Of a DNA stretch of 64,000 bases, positions 10,901-21,817 are shown one piece after another. Source of the DNA: Sesamum alatum (lineage: Eukaryota > Streptophyta > Magnoliopsida > Lamiales > Pedaliaceae); assembly GCA_034509735.1 (NCBI GenBank), contig JACGWO010000006.1:7207001-7271000 (forward strand), written 5' to 3'. The stretch's first letter is position 1, and the number at the start of each line of letters is the position of its first letter. Under the pieces are notes generated by a model. It saw only the letters and a list, made by a program, of their open reading frames with translations, was not told the origin of the DNA and did no database searches. The position numbers and the translations under genes were made by a program.

Positions 10901-12599
10901 TCGATCTTTCTTTCGACCATTGGCTTCATTTTATTCTCAACTTTCCTACGCTCCTTGATTTTTTCAATGTATTCTTGCCTCTATGGTAAATACGTTAGCA
11001 TATTTTTGTTTCGTAGTGTCTAATTTTCTCTGTCTTGGTATATATGCTTATTTTAAATATAAAAAATTAAATTTGGGATAAAGTATCATATATAAATTTA
11101 AATAACTAAAATTAGTCATCAATATTACACAAATTTTACATAATTAAATCCAAACGATTAATATTATATTACACTTACCTGAATTAGAATTCAAAGCAAT
11201 AGCTGCTTGATGCATTGCCATCTTAACATACTTATCCTATGTTGCACAAGAAGAAATTTTAATAAATAGTAGGAAAAAATAATTTTATATAATTTGAAAA
11301 TTGATAAGCAAGAATATTTTTGTCCAAATTGGGGTGTTGTAGATTATATAAATTTCAAAATAAAATATAACACAAATTTATAGGAATCAAATATGTTCTA
11401 TAGCATGTTTGCATTTATATTCATTTATATTTATATGTATTGGTTTACATCTGAAATAAATCATGAAAACTATTCATGCTCGGTATTTTACATTTATATG
11501 ATATTTTTATTCATATTTATAAAATATTTCATGATATAATTATTGTAAATTAGATAATAAAACTTGTAACAGCCTAAACGATTGAATATAATGATGATTT
11601 TATGACGAAGGTAGAATTATTACCTGTATTAATTCTAACTTAGTATATAATGATAATTTTATTCAATAATTCTCCTTATAATAAAACAAAACTATTTATG
11701 AGTGGTAAATTATTGTCAATATAAAACTTTAGCAATGACAATTACATAACCCCACATGGTTTTACATTTATATTGATTTATATTTATATTGTTATTGATA
11801 ATTGACTCAAATATAAGTATTTCAACTCAAATAAATCAAGAAAACCATTTAATAGTCCAAAAAAGAATTATATATGAATAATATGTGAAATATGAAGATA
11901 GAACTTTAAAAAATTAAAAAATATGTTAAAAAATAAATACACACAAACATACATATACAAATAAATTAATTGATTAAAATATATATACAATATTATATAT
12001 ATATATATATATATCAATCAAAACCCCTTGATCCCCCCTCTCACTCGCTCTGATCACTCTCCTCTCCCTTATTTTTTTTTCTACCCAACCTCCCGGAAAT
12101 TTCAAGAAAAAAAAAGGAAAAAAAAAAAAAAAGAAAACTGAAGAGGAGCTAGCGGCATCTGAAAAAAATAAAAACAAAAGAAATAAAAAAAATTTCACAA
12201 ATCTAGAGAAGAGTTAGCGGCAACGGTGAAGTAGAACTAAACCCCAAATCTTTGCTATATCAAAATTGAGAATCCAAAAAAGTTGGTGTTATTTTGAATT
12301 ATTTGCTTTGACAATAATTGAGTTTTAACAATAACATAGACATGTATTTATATAGGTATATGTACTTATAATTAATTAGACTTCAAGTATAATTAGGATT
12401 TTAGTTATGATGTATATGGGACTATCTTTTTATTTGTAGATTTCTAGTATGATTAGAATTTCTTACAAAATTACTTATTTGTACACAATAAATTTATAAT
12501 ACATTATTATATAAAAAGGATATATAAAATTGGAATCACAAAAAAAGAAAAAAATAAAAAACATGACAAAATATTCACACTTTTATAATATACATAGAT
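10901..12599. other. AT-rich intergenic stretch
   Basis: No recognisable coding or RNA gene. The right half holds a (TA)n run at 11995-12013 followed by a CT/T-rich and A-rich patch at 12020-12200. The open frame across that patch is low-complexity and is not considered a gene. Confidence 0.5.
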
Positions 12600-12960
12600 A
12601 TACATAGATTAAATAATGTATGACAAGACAAAAGAGCAGAGGGTCGTTACCGTGAATTTTTTTTTTTTTTAATTAAACCACCAGAAAGTGGGGGGAGCTT
12701 TTTCGGGGTCCCCATCCCTTCTATATTAATAGACAAAAAATGGGTCAATTTACAACGAGAAGGGCTATTTTACCGTGACTTGAATAGTACTACTTTACAT
12801 ATTTTGTTGGGCATAATAAGGTAAAATTTGTGGATAATGTGTTTATCCCAAAGTATTGCTAGAAGTATGCATGGGCCGGTGATATTGCAAGGAATTGAGG
12901 AATATAATTGCAACTTGTTACACAAATTACTTTTTAAGTTTATTATGTAGTTTTAACTAA
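12600..12960 (+). repeat. Dispersed repeat, copy 1 (paralogue at 50810-51057)
   Basis: From AAATAATGTATGACAAGACA through TTATTATGTAGTTTTAA this DNA is clearly related, in the same orientation, to 50810-51057. Conserved phrases include TTACCGTGA, GAAGTATGCATG, GGTGATATT and TTGTTACACAAATTA. Copy 1 contains an extra insert at 12656-12769 that copy 2 lacks. Origin of the repeat is unknown. Confidence 0.75.
12656..12769 (-). mobile_element. Short retroposon insert (LINE/SINE-type 3' end)
   Basis: The 114-bp insert is flanked by the direct repeat TTACCGTGA (12647-12655 and 12770-12778). On the minus strand it ends in an A tail of about 14 bases directly before the target duplication, as expected for target-primed reverse transcription. 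The paralogous site near 50850 has only one TTACCGTGA and no insert. The body is too short to say whether it is a 5'-truncated LINE or a SINE. Confidence 0.72.
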
Positions 12961-13559
12961 TTCTTTTTCTAGTTATAATTTTTTTATTATAAATTTTGCT
13001 TTCATTAAAATTATTTTTTATTTATTTCATAAGAGAAATAATTCGAAAGAATGCCTAAAAAAAGAGGTTGAGCCTGATCTTGACCTCAACCAGGTTGGTC
13101 CACGGACTGGATTTGCGTTTAAAAAAGATCCTAATTGGAGCTCATTTAAAAGTTCAAAATTACCTCAGAACTAATTATGAATAGTAGTAGGCTGGGCCAG
13201 TTCTGAATCGATTTTTTTGAGCTGACCCGGCCCATTGTGTACCGTGACTTGCAACACAATGATCTTGTAAAAGTACAACATCACCACTGATCTGAAGGAT
13301 TTACATACACCTACAACACTTGTAGTGTTGTGCTTGCAAACTATACAAAAGTCAAAAGACACAACCGAAATGATCAGTGTTTATCATTTATGTACGTGCT
13401 CCATAAAACCAAAGAAGAAGCTCATCAACAGCTTGCTTTAATAGGAAATCAGCACTGATCGATCCATCCTTATACTGTAGACTGTAGTTATGTGATCTCA
13501 TATTACTTTCATTTAAGTTTCAGACAAATCCGGTTTGTCGATGTAGGTATATTGTATCT
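12961..13559. other. Unassigned intergenic stretch
   Basis: No coding region recognised. It holds a short passage at 13075-13245 with phrases about GGGCC and GACCCGGCCC that resembles worn repeat DNA, and a small palindrome CAACACTTGTAGTGTTG near 13313. Confidence 0.4.
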
Positions 13560-14254
13560 GAAAAATTAAGCCATTTTTTGGGGACGCTTTTGGGACACAT
13601 TTGGGATGGAATTTTTTGAATTTATTTTAAATTTAAATTTCCCCTTTTTTTTGGTTCTCATGCCAATTTATACTTTTATTTGTAGCAAATTTTTCGATGG
13701 ATTTAGGGACGATATATAGCCGTTATAATAGACCCATTGAAATGGCCATTTTCCGACAGTTTGTGGGACGAATTTTGTGACGATATAACCTAGCCATTAG
13801 AAACTAGCCGTTGGAGTTTGTGATCATTATTTGGCGTCGGAAAATTCATCCCAAATATTATCTTTTGGATGGAAATTCCGATGCCAAGCTATCGAAAATT
13901 CTTTTTTGTGCATTATCATTGCAAAAAATTGTCAAGTGGCCAGAAATTCTATTGGAATTTTCTGACGGCTGACATGTCATTGAAAATTCTGTCCCAAGGT
14001 TCAAAAGAAAAAAAATTCCGACGAACGTTCGGACGATTAGCAACGAACATATTTTCATGTCCTATTTTTTGACAGAATTTGCGATGACTTTTTCCTTTTC
14101 TGACGAATTGTGCAATTCCTCCTTCTATTCAAGGAATCCATCGGAAATTAGTAATATTCGTTACAAAACCGTCAAAATTTGCGGGATAGATTTTGCGACC
14201 ACTGTTGGCCATTCCAAAATTTTTCGTCCCAATAAACTGATTTTTTTTGTAGTG
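13560..14254 (-). mobile_element. CACTA-type element, right terminus and subterminal region
   Basis: The right edge reads as CACTACAAAAAAAATCAG on the minus strand at 14254, the canonical CACTA end. The preceding 700 bp is filled with GGGACGA, TTTCCGAC and CCGTTG-type motifs repeated in both orientations, typical of a subterminal array, but different from the GGAACGG family of the other two CACTA copies. I find no matching left terminus, so it is either a truncated element or a non-autonomous derivative whose left end has decayed. Confidence 0.6.
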
Positions 14255-14284
14255 AATTAAATCTAATTTAATTAATTGTTTCTA

Positions 14285-14965
14285 ATTAACCATTAATTCA
14301 GAAGCACCCATCACCATGAGTGGTCGTCTGGCAACGACCTATGACATTAAAGACTAGGTGAATTTGGCGTGAACATTTAGACTCTCGAGTACCATACAGG
14401 TACAATCCTTGGTTAGCTATCTCCAGGTCTAAGTCTAGAGCATGAAATTGGATTTGGATTCACATTTTGGACTAGGCAGCTATGCTCAGAACCCTAAACG
14501 CATTTACTCCATCGATTATCATAGGAGAGCATTTTCTATTCAATCGTTTGTTGTGGCCACAACCTCATGGAGCTTAAATGCGTTTGTTGTGGCCATCGAT
14601 TAGTCAACCTTGGTTGTTGATTTACTCTTTTGTACATAGACAACCACAACAACCTTTGCTGGTTGCTTAGTTGTGGGATAGTTAGTAGTTGAATGCCACA
14701 AGAGTCTACACTTAGTATGATTGAGTGTTTTGGAAGCGTGGAACTATAGTCAAGCATGACACATATTCTTGCAAAGTCCATGCAAGTACACTCACGAGTG
14801 ATAGAATTCTGGTACAAGGGACATCCAACCCCACTTGCTACGATGCTCAACCATTCTTTATTCCAAAATTCAGCTGGGAGATGGCGAATTATAATCCAAA
14901 TAGGGACTTTAGTATGTTGATGCCTGCCAAGAGGCATGTTGGATTCCCAATTCTGGAGGACTTTT
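14285..14965 (-). repeat. Diverged copia-LTR-like fragment
   Basis: The portion from CACCATGAGTGGTCGTC through GCGTGAACATTTAG (about 14310-14385) is clearly related to the LTR of the copia element to the right (17510-17585 and 22475-22555): CACCATGGGTGACCGTC and GCGTGAACATTTAGGCTC. Similarity fades rightward, though TGTGGCCA and other scattered matches continue. No partner LTR or target duplication is visible. It is probably a remnant of a related older family. Confidence 0.45.
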
Positions 14966-15396
14966 AGTATTTATTTTGGTATAATATCCTCATGAGTAAT
15001 TATTTTTTATTATATACTAAAATATTAGTTTTAAGTATTAATTCATTGCATCATTTTTGTTATTGTCATTAATAATAACACCGTTACCACTATTTGATCA
15101 TTTATATATATATATATATTCTTGACTCAAGCTCAAAACGAAAGCGCTCAAGTTCAAAATTTTTGGAGTTGATTCGAACCTAATCGAACCAACTGGTTGA
15201 GCTTACGAATTACTCAATTCTCCTCTCACCCCTAATTTGGGACTTGATTCAAACTTGAGCGTCTAGCATGTACACATAAGTAGCAACAATAGTTCTCACT
15301 AGCCCAAAATTGCTTCACCATGAGAGCCACCATTGCCTTCTTAGATACTTCACATGAGTCTGTCCTCAAGAATCTTCTTGCCAAGGAATTAGACCT
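14966..15396. other. Unassigned AT-rich stretch
   Basis: Contains a (TA)n run near 15103-15118 and no recognised gene. The remainder is non-coding in every frame I examined. Confidence 0.4.
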
Positions 15397-16108
15397 GTTA
15401 ATGGGCGGGTGATACCCAGATCCAAACCCACTACACTAGCTAATACTCAGGCCTGGACCCAATAGTTTTATATTGGACCCAAACCCAAATTCATACCCAT
15501 TGAAATAAGTATTTTGGGTATGAGTAAGGTGTAGACCCTAAAATACCCGTGGGTAAGGGATTAAACGGGTACAATCTAAAAACTCATTGAATTTGTAAAT
15601 TTTTTATATATCAATCGACTCGATTCATCCGTCATCTAAAATTAGTTAAGTTCGACTAGTATATGAAACTGATAAGATTTGTTTGAATTTGAATTGTAAA
15701 AAACTCATTAAATTAAAGTTGAGCGTAATTTCAAATTGATAAAAAATATTATTTCAAATTTAAAATATAATTTTCATATTATTATTTTTTCTTTTGTTCA
15801 TATCTCAAATCTATGTCAATTGTGTAATTGATTAATAACAATCTAATATTTGAGGAAAAATCAAGATCATTGTTTATATTTCAACGATATTTAATTTGTA
15901 AATCTTAAAAAATTGAATAGCTTTTAATTTATTTTATTGATTGCAAGTTCATGAAATATTTTTATTGAATTAATTTTGTAATATATTTTGGTGATATCAT
16001 TACAAACAAAATGTGTATAATGCTTCATTTATTTCAACATAAGTAAGACCCAATGGGTACTTATTGGGTTCGGATCCAAATAGGATAAAATACCCACCCA
16101 TTGGCAAA
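15397..16108. mobile_element. Putative non-autonomous TIR element (hAT-like?)
   Basis: The left edge TGTTAATGGGCGGGT and the reverse complement of the right edge, TGTTTGCCAATGGGTGGGTA, resemble each other. Both ends contain repeated ATACCC, GGATC and CCCAAT phrases (15410-15545 and 16045-16105). The core is AT-rich and non-coding. No matching 8-bp target duplication could be found, so the superfamily is a guess based on the style of the termini. Confidence 0.4.
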
Positions 16109-16258
16109 CATACAAGGAGTCATCCTCTTTAACAACTTTGCGTGATTTTCACCGCTTCAAACCTTCCAACATTTGATCAAAATCTTGTGGTCTAAGGCCT
16201 CAACATTTGATGCATTGCAAAATAAAGATGGCTCTTGATAAGAAAATGAAAGTGGAGG

Positions 16259-16269
16259 AAAAAAAAAAA
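16259..16269 (-). terminator. RNA polymerase III terminator of tRNA-Ala
   Basis: Eleven A residues on the plus strand give an uninterrupted T run directly after the tRNA 3' end on the transcribed minus strand, the standard Pol III stop signal. Confidence 0.9.
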
Positions 16270-16342
16270 TGGAGGTGCGGGGAATCGAACCCCGTGCCTC
16301 TTGCATGCAAAGCAAGCGCTCTACCATATGAGCTACACCCCC
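16270..16342 (-). tRNA. tRNA-Ala (anticodon UGC)
   Basis: The 73-base minus-strand sequence folds into a full cloverleaf. The acceptor stem GGGGGTG pairs with CACCTCC (one G-T pair), with discriminator A. The D arm contains TAGCTCATATGG, which also serves as the A box. The anticodon stem CTTGC/GCAAG holds loop TTTGCAT with anticodon TGC. The T arm CGGGG-TTCGATT-CCCCG includes the B box. There is no intron and no encoded CCA. It looks like a functional eukaryotic nuclear gene; the plastid trnA gene, by contrast, carries a large group II intron. A T-run terminator follows immediately. Confidence 0.96.
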
Positions 16343-16457
16343 TCACACATTTGATAATGTAGTTATTGTTAATATTTTCATTAAAATATTCTCATGATAA
16401 ATAAAAAGATGGTTGGTTTTATTATGTGATTGAATTATGAATTTCAACAATAGTTTT

Positions 16458-16926
16458 TGAAAGAAAGGCGTGTGGATCGATTGGGGAGGAGCGCGAATGC
16501 GGAAGCGCGATATAAATAAAAAGCATAAAATAAAATATGCTTGTACAGAAATGTAAATACACGTACAAGGGGTGTTCCCTTAAACCTCCTAGGTGTTTGT
16601 TGTTTCTTATGATTAAAACAAACATGCAATTATCATTGTGGCCATAGGGTGGAAACAAAAACTGTAAAATAAAGACCTACTCGGTTGTAGTTTTGTCTTC
16701 GTACCGCTACACGCGTTGTTCCACGTTTGCCACCAAGATCCCAATGATAGGAACCCTCTAAATCGTCCACGCAATCCTACCGGTTCTTGATCCCCGAACT
16801 AGCAAGAAATCAAGAGTGTATAAAGGGAGGATGAATCGACCAAGCGCTATTAATTAATGTGATCAATCCATCTAAGTCTTATATTAAACAAGGAACTTAG
16901 AATTTTCTTGGAGGAAAAGGGAAAGT

Positions 16927-16964
<38 letters not shown>

Positions 16965-18448
16965 CCAGTGGTGTGTGTGTGTGTGTGCTCACAAGTTGAT
17001 CAATCATTTATGTGCATGCTTCTATGAGTATTTATAGAAGTGGAATCCTATTCCTCTTCAAACTCTAATTTAAGAAGCATACTTTGACTAAGATTTTGAC
17101 CTAGTCAAATCCTAGTCGAACTAGACTTTAGACTTAGTCAAACTAATCTAGGCCCTTGATATCTCTACTTCAATCTCATCTGACTATTACCTTGATGGAT
17201 TATTTATAGAATATTTAAATCTTATTTAAGTACACCATAGGGCTTTAAATAATTAATATTTATTTATTTTAAACCCATTTCCTCATTTCTAAAAAATCTA
17301 ATTTATTAGCTAATTCCATTTAATCTAATTCAAGGAATCAACAATCCAAGAAAAGGGGAACTAATTTAATCCAATTAAATTGTTCAACCTCCCGAGATTA
17401 ATTCTAAATTAATTCCTTTGTTACCGGCGGATTGTGTGTGACTTTTTAGGTTGACCCTCAGCTAGACTTAGTCGAATCTCCAATCATCTCATGAAGGAAA
17501 TTCGTCCGTCACCATGGGTGACCGTCTCGCAACGGTCCATGTCACTAGAGATTAGGTGAATATTATAGCGTGAACATTTAGGCTCTCCAATACGTTTATC
17601 ATTTCATCTACTATCTCACAACTATAGTCTAAGGTATGGATATTTAGGATGTTGGTACCCATTCTGGACTTAAGCCTTGGCTCGTCCATACTAAACGTCA
17701 CAAGGATCCCATCCCATTGTTCAGTCATTGTGGCCACAGATTTATTGAGGACGAGTTTTAGAGTAAAGTGAGACATTATTGTCAACCTTTTTGACAAGAG
17801 ATGGATCCTCTCTTAGGACCTACTGTCCACACTACACATGTTGACTGCACTAGACAGGGTTTATGACAACCGAGTCTCTTGACTTGGTAGCCTTTGCCAA
17901 ACCTAAGATACAGGCATGGTAATTAAGTGATCTCAGTAGTCCCTCAAGTCTGAGGATCAAATCCGTATTATTGGAACCGGGAATTCAAGTCAGACCGACT
18001 GACCCTACTCAAGGTCTTCCATATGACAATCCTCACGAGTCACCTCAGTCAGCTAGCACCCAGCTAGCTGACCCACTAACATTGCATGGACGAACCTCCT
18101 CACTTGTGGATGAAACACGTCTGCAATTGCTTAGTGCAAGTCTCAAATGGACTCTCGATACCCTATCTCGAGATCCCTTGACTTAGAGTGTTTCAGACTG
18201 ATCTACAGAAATAGATTTCATGAACTGCCATCCTATGCGCAGTTCCAGTTTCTTGGATTGACGTTTCGGTTTGTGGGCTTTGCTTGTGCATTGAACAGTT
18301 AATATAAAGCAGTAAGTGAACACAAACAAAGTATTAAGCCAAATGAATATCACTTTATTACTCATGATAACTACTAAAACACCGAAACTATTCACACATA
18401 GGTTACATAAGCCCAATCAGATTGGCTTCACGGTCACCTATTCTAACA
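16458..18448 (-). repeat. Copia 3' LTR (complete, 1991 bp)
   Basis: Bounded by TG and CA and adjoining the purine tract on its inner side and target duplication GTTTT on its outer side. It contains expanded (GA)n at about 16929-16960 followed by (GT)n to 16987. The partner LTR has only a short GA tract there, so these microsatellites changed after insertion. Numerous point differences from 21818-23415 indicate an old insertion. Confidence 0.9.
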
Positions 18449-18460
18449 ATCTCCCACTTG
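18449..18460 (-). other. Polypurine tract of the copia element
   Basis: CAAGTGGGAGAT on the minus strand lies immediately before the TG of the 3' LTR, in the position where plus-strand DNA synthesis is primed in LTR retrotransposons. Confidence 0.85.
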
Positions 18461-18462
18461 AC

Positions 18463-20130
18463 CTAAAGCCAATCACCCATATGCCTAATCTCCATCTTTT
18501 CAAGATGTTGTGTATGAGCAATTTGTGACATAGCCTTTGTCAACGGATCTATTGTGTTCTCTGTTGAGCTGACTCGGTCCATCCGAATGTCACCTCTTCC
18601 TACCATTTCCCTTAAAGGTGGTAGCATCTAATAATGTACTTAGGTCGGTTGGGATCTCTGTTGCTTTACCTGCGATTGCTCCGTTGTTATCACAGAAGAT
18701 AATCACAGGCTCGGCAATGCTAGGCACCACCCCAACTCTTGGATGTAGTTTCTCATCCAAACCGCTTCTTTGGCAGCTTCTGAAGCTGCTATATATTCGG
18801 CTTCAGTGGTGGAATCAGATGTGGTTTCTTCATTGGAACTTCTCCATGCTACCACACCACAATTGAGTCTGAAAACATAGCCTGACTAAGACTTGACATC
18901 ATCGTCATCCGTCTGGAAGCTAGCGTCGCTAAAGCCTTCCAGAATCTATTCTCCATTGCCATAGACCAAGAACATATCCTTAGTCCTTCTTAGGTACTTA
19001 AGGAAGCTCTTGACTGTACTCCAATGTACCTCGCCTGCACAGGACTGATATTTACTAGTTACACTCAAGGCGTAAGTGATGTCAGGCCTCGTGGAGTGGA
19101 CGACGTATTGGATGCTGCCCACGGCAGAAGCATAGGGGATGCCTTTCATCCTTTCAAACTCCTCATCAGTCTTGGGAGACTATTTCTTGGATAACTTGAT
19201 CCCATGCCTCATGGGAAGGAAACCTCGTTTGGAGTTATCCATGTTAAATCTTTTCAGAATTTTCTCCACATACGAATTCTGGGTTAGTCCTAACATTCTC
19301 TTAGATCTGTCCCTGACGATCTGGATGCCTAGATCCTTCATGAAAAATTGTGTGGACAACCATGCTTTTGTATCACTTAACATTCTAACATCATTCCCAA
19401 TGAGCAGAATGTCGTCCACATAAAGCACTAGGAATACTATAGAGCTCCCACTGACCTTCTTGTATACGCAAAGGTCATATTAGTTTTTGATAAAATCATA
19501 TCCTTGTATGACTTCATCAAAGCGAATGTTCCAACTATGGGATGCTTTTTTGAGGCCATAGATGGACTTTTGGATACGCCAGACTTTCTGCTCTTCTCCA
19601 ACAACAGTGAATCCCTCCGGTTGATCCATATAGATCTCTTCCTCAACGAAACCGTTGAAAAACGCCGTTTTCACGTGCATCTGCCATATATCATAGTCAT
19701 ACCATGCAGCTATGGCAAGCATGATCCAAATGGACCTAGTCATGGATACTAGCGAGTAGGTATCCTCAAAGTCGACCCCGGGTTGTTGAGTGTAACCTTT
19801 CGCCACTAGCCTAGCCTTGAAGGTGGTAACTTTTCCATCAATGCCAAGTTTACGCTTATAGACCTATTTACACCCGACTGGTTTAATGTCTTTGGGTGGG
19901 TCTACAAGTGTCGACACTTGGTTTGTGCTCATGGCCTCAAGCCACTTTCCTGAGTTGATGTCAGACATCGCGTCCCCGTATGTCTTAGGATCCGTATCCA
20001 ATTGACTGGTCATACCTAGGAAGCCATACCTCACGGGAGGGCGAGGCACTGTAGTTGACCTACGAAGGACTGGAATGTCAGTGGTGACTGCGGGCGTAGA
20101 CATGATAGGAGCTGGCGGTTCAAGTACCAT
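18463..20130 (-). pseudogene. Copia reverse transcriptase and RNase H, broken
   Basis: Reading leftward: a linker ending VDPPKDIKPVGCK near 19866, then the RVT_2 domain with AKGYTQQPGVDFEDTYS, HVKTAFFNGFVEEEIYM, QPEGF and SIYGLKKASHSWN at 19806-19480. The catalytic motif LYVDDILLIGND is present at 19428-19395, followed by DLGIQIVRDRS, YVEKILKRFNM, YASAVGSIQYV and STRPDITYA. RNase H-like sequence covers about 18900-18463 and ends at a TAG just before the purine tract. Several frameshifts and stops, for instance between the SIYGLKKA block and the YVDD block, destroy the frame. The enzyme would copy element RNA into DNA if intact. Confidence 0.9.
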
Positions 20131-20189
20131 GGTTAGCTCCTCGTGAGGTTGTTCGACGTGCCGGGCATGTTGATCCTCGCGAGGTGGCT

Positions 20190-21190
20190 CGACCCATTGG
20201 ATACTATCTTAAAACCTCTAAGTGAGGTATCCGTAGCTTCTGGCACTGATGACTGATTCATCTCACTTGATTCCTCAGGGAGCAGTTCATCACGTTGGAC
20301 ACTAGTTGGAAAACCTTTTTTTGCAAGAACACTGCATTCCTCGAAACAAAGATTCTTTGTTCCAAGGGGTCATAGAAGTAATAACTTGCAGTTTCCTTAG
20401 GATATCCAACGAACCTACACAAGCTAGACCTTGATTCTAACTTGTCTTCCACTAATCTCTTGACATATGCAGGAGTACCCCACACTCTCAAGTATTTATA
20501 GGAAGCAGGTTTGTCGTTCTATATCTCATATAGTGTTTGGGTCACGGCACGAGTCGGTGCTGAGTTTAGTAACTTGGCTGTTGTTTCCAGTGCGTAGCCC
20601 CAAAAGGACAAGGGCAGTTTCGTAAAACTCATCATGAATCGGACCATGTCTAATAGGGTCTGATTCCTCCTTTCAAAGACGCCATTTAACTGCGGTGTCC
20701 TGAGAGGTGTCCAATCAGAGACTATACCATTTTCTTTTAGATAATCGAGAAACTCACCAACAAGGTACTCGCCGCCTTAGTCTGACCGTAGGACTTTAAT
20801 TTTGCACTCGGTTTGGTTCTCGACTTCAAGTCTAAAGTCTTTAAACCTCTCAAGAACTTCTGACTTGTACCTCATTAGGTAAATATATCCGTACCGTGAG
20901 TGATCATCGATAAAGGTTATAAAGTAGGAGAACCCACCTCTGGCTTGTGTCCTCAGTGGTCTACATACATCCGTATGGAGCAAGTCCAACAAACCTGTGG
21001 CAAGCCTACTTTGTCCTACAAAGGGCCTCTTAGTCATTTTCCCTTTAAGACAGGATTCACAAGTTGGTAGATTGCTAAAGTCCCCAACCACTAGGTTATT
21101 TGAGTCTACCAACTTCTTCATCCTTTCTTGAGATATGTGACCTAGCCTTGCATGCCACAGTTGTGCGTTCCCGTGACTATCTATTTTGCT
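20190..21190 (-). pseudogene. Copia GAG-pre-integrase and integrase, broken
   Basis: LWHARLGHISQERMKKL and CESCLKGKMTKRPF mark the pre-integrase zinc-binding region at about 21165-21020. The catalytic core follows with HTDVCRPL (first D), FITFIDDHSRYGYIY, LRSD (second D) and, in another frame near 20700, LNGVFERRN carrying the catalytic E. LRVWGTPAYVKRL and CRFVGYPKETASYYFYDP at 20490-20370 belong to the C-terminal part. A stop right after LRSD and further frame changes inactivate it. Confidence 0.9.
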
Positions 21191-21817
21191 CGGAAGGGAA
21201 TTTGGGGCAATCCCTCTTTCAATGCCCTTTCTCACGACAATGAATACATATGTCATTTTCCCTCGACTGTTGCTTCGAGTCAACCTTCCTTTTTCGTTTG
21301 CTTTTCCCCACTTTGGCAATGGGAACGCTCCTAGCGTTGGCAGCGGCTGTGACGGCCTTTCTCTTTTCTTTCTTTCTTTTCCAACGTCCGGCACCCTTGC
21401 CTTGCGCCTTGGAAGTCGAAGCCTCTCCAAACAATACCGATGGCGTAGATTTTGTTTTTGTTGTTACCTCGCATTGCACCAACATATTGATCAACTCATG
21501 GATGCCCTTCTCAAGAGCATTCATGTTGTAGTTAACAATGAATTGGTCGAAGAGGGTGGAGCGACTGAGGAATCACATCAATGTACGTATCGTTATCGAG
21601 CCCTGCTTTGAGGTCTTCGAGCTTTTCTACTAAGGTAAGCATCTTGACCCCATGCTCATGTACAGAGGATCCCGCGGTCATCTTAGTTCCAAAGAACGCC
21701 TTCGTCGCGACATACCTAGTATGTCGGTCCGGGACTACATAGCAATCCTTCAGGCGAGCTATTATGGAAGGAACGTCGTCTAGCCTCTCATACTATTTTT
21801 GTATCTCATTAGTCATA
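21190..21817 (-). pseudogene. Copia gag remnant with damaged zinc knuckle, protease missing
   Basis: The 5' edge begins in the middle of gag (MTNEIQK, then YERLDDVPSIIARLKDCY, KAFFGTKMTAGSS, HGVKMLTLVEKLEDL, MNALEKGIHELINML). The nucleic-acid-binding knuckle reads CIHCREKGH followed by a stop and KRDC, so a TGG tryptophan codon has become TGA. About ten codons later the sequence jumps straight to the pre-integrase domain (GNAQLWHARLGH) in another frame. The aspartic protease and its flanks, normally several hundred bases, are absent. Confidence 0.88.

Noticed and set aside
11974..12198. Phenylalanine-rich membrane-like protein
   Set aside because: Encoded by A/T homopolymers and a (TA)n run; no conserved features.
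16270..16342. Plastid DNA insertion carrying trnA
   Set aside because: The gene is intronless and 73 bases long, while plastid trnA-UGC has a large intron; flanks show no plastid rRNA operon sequence.
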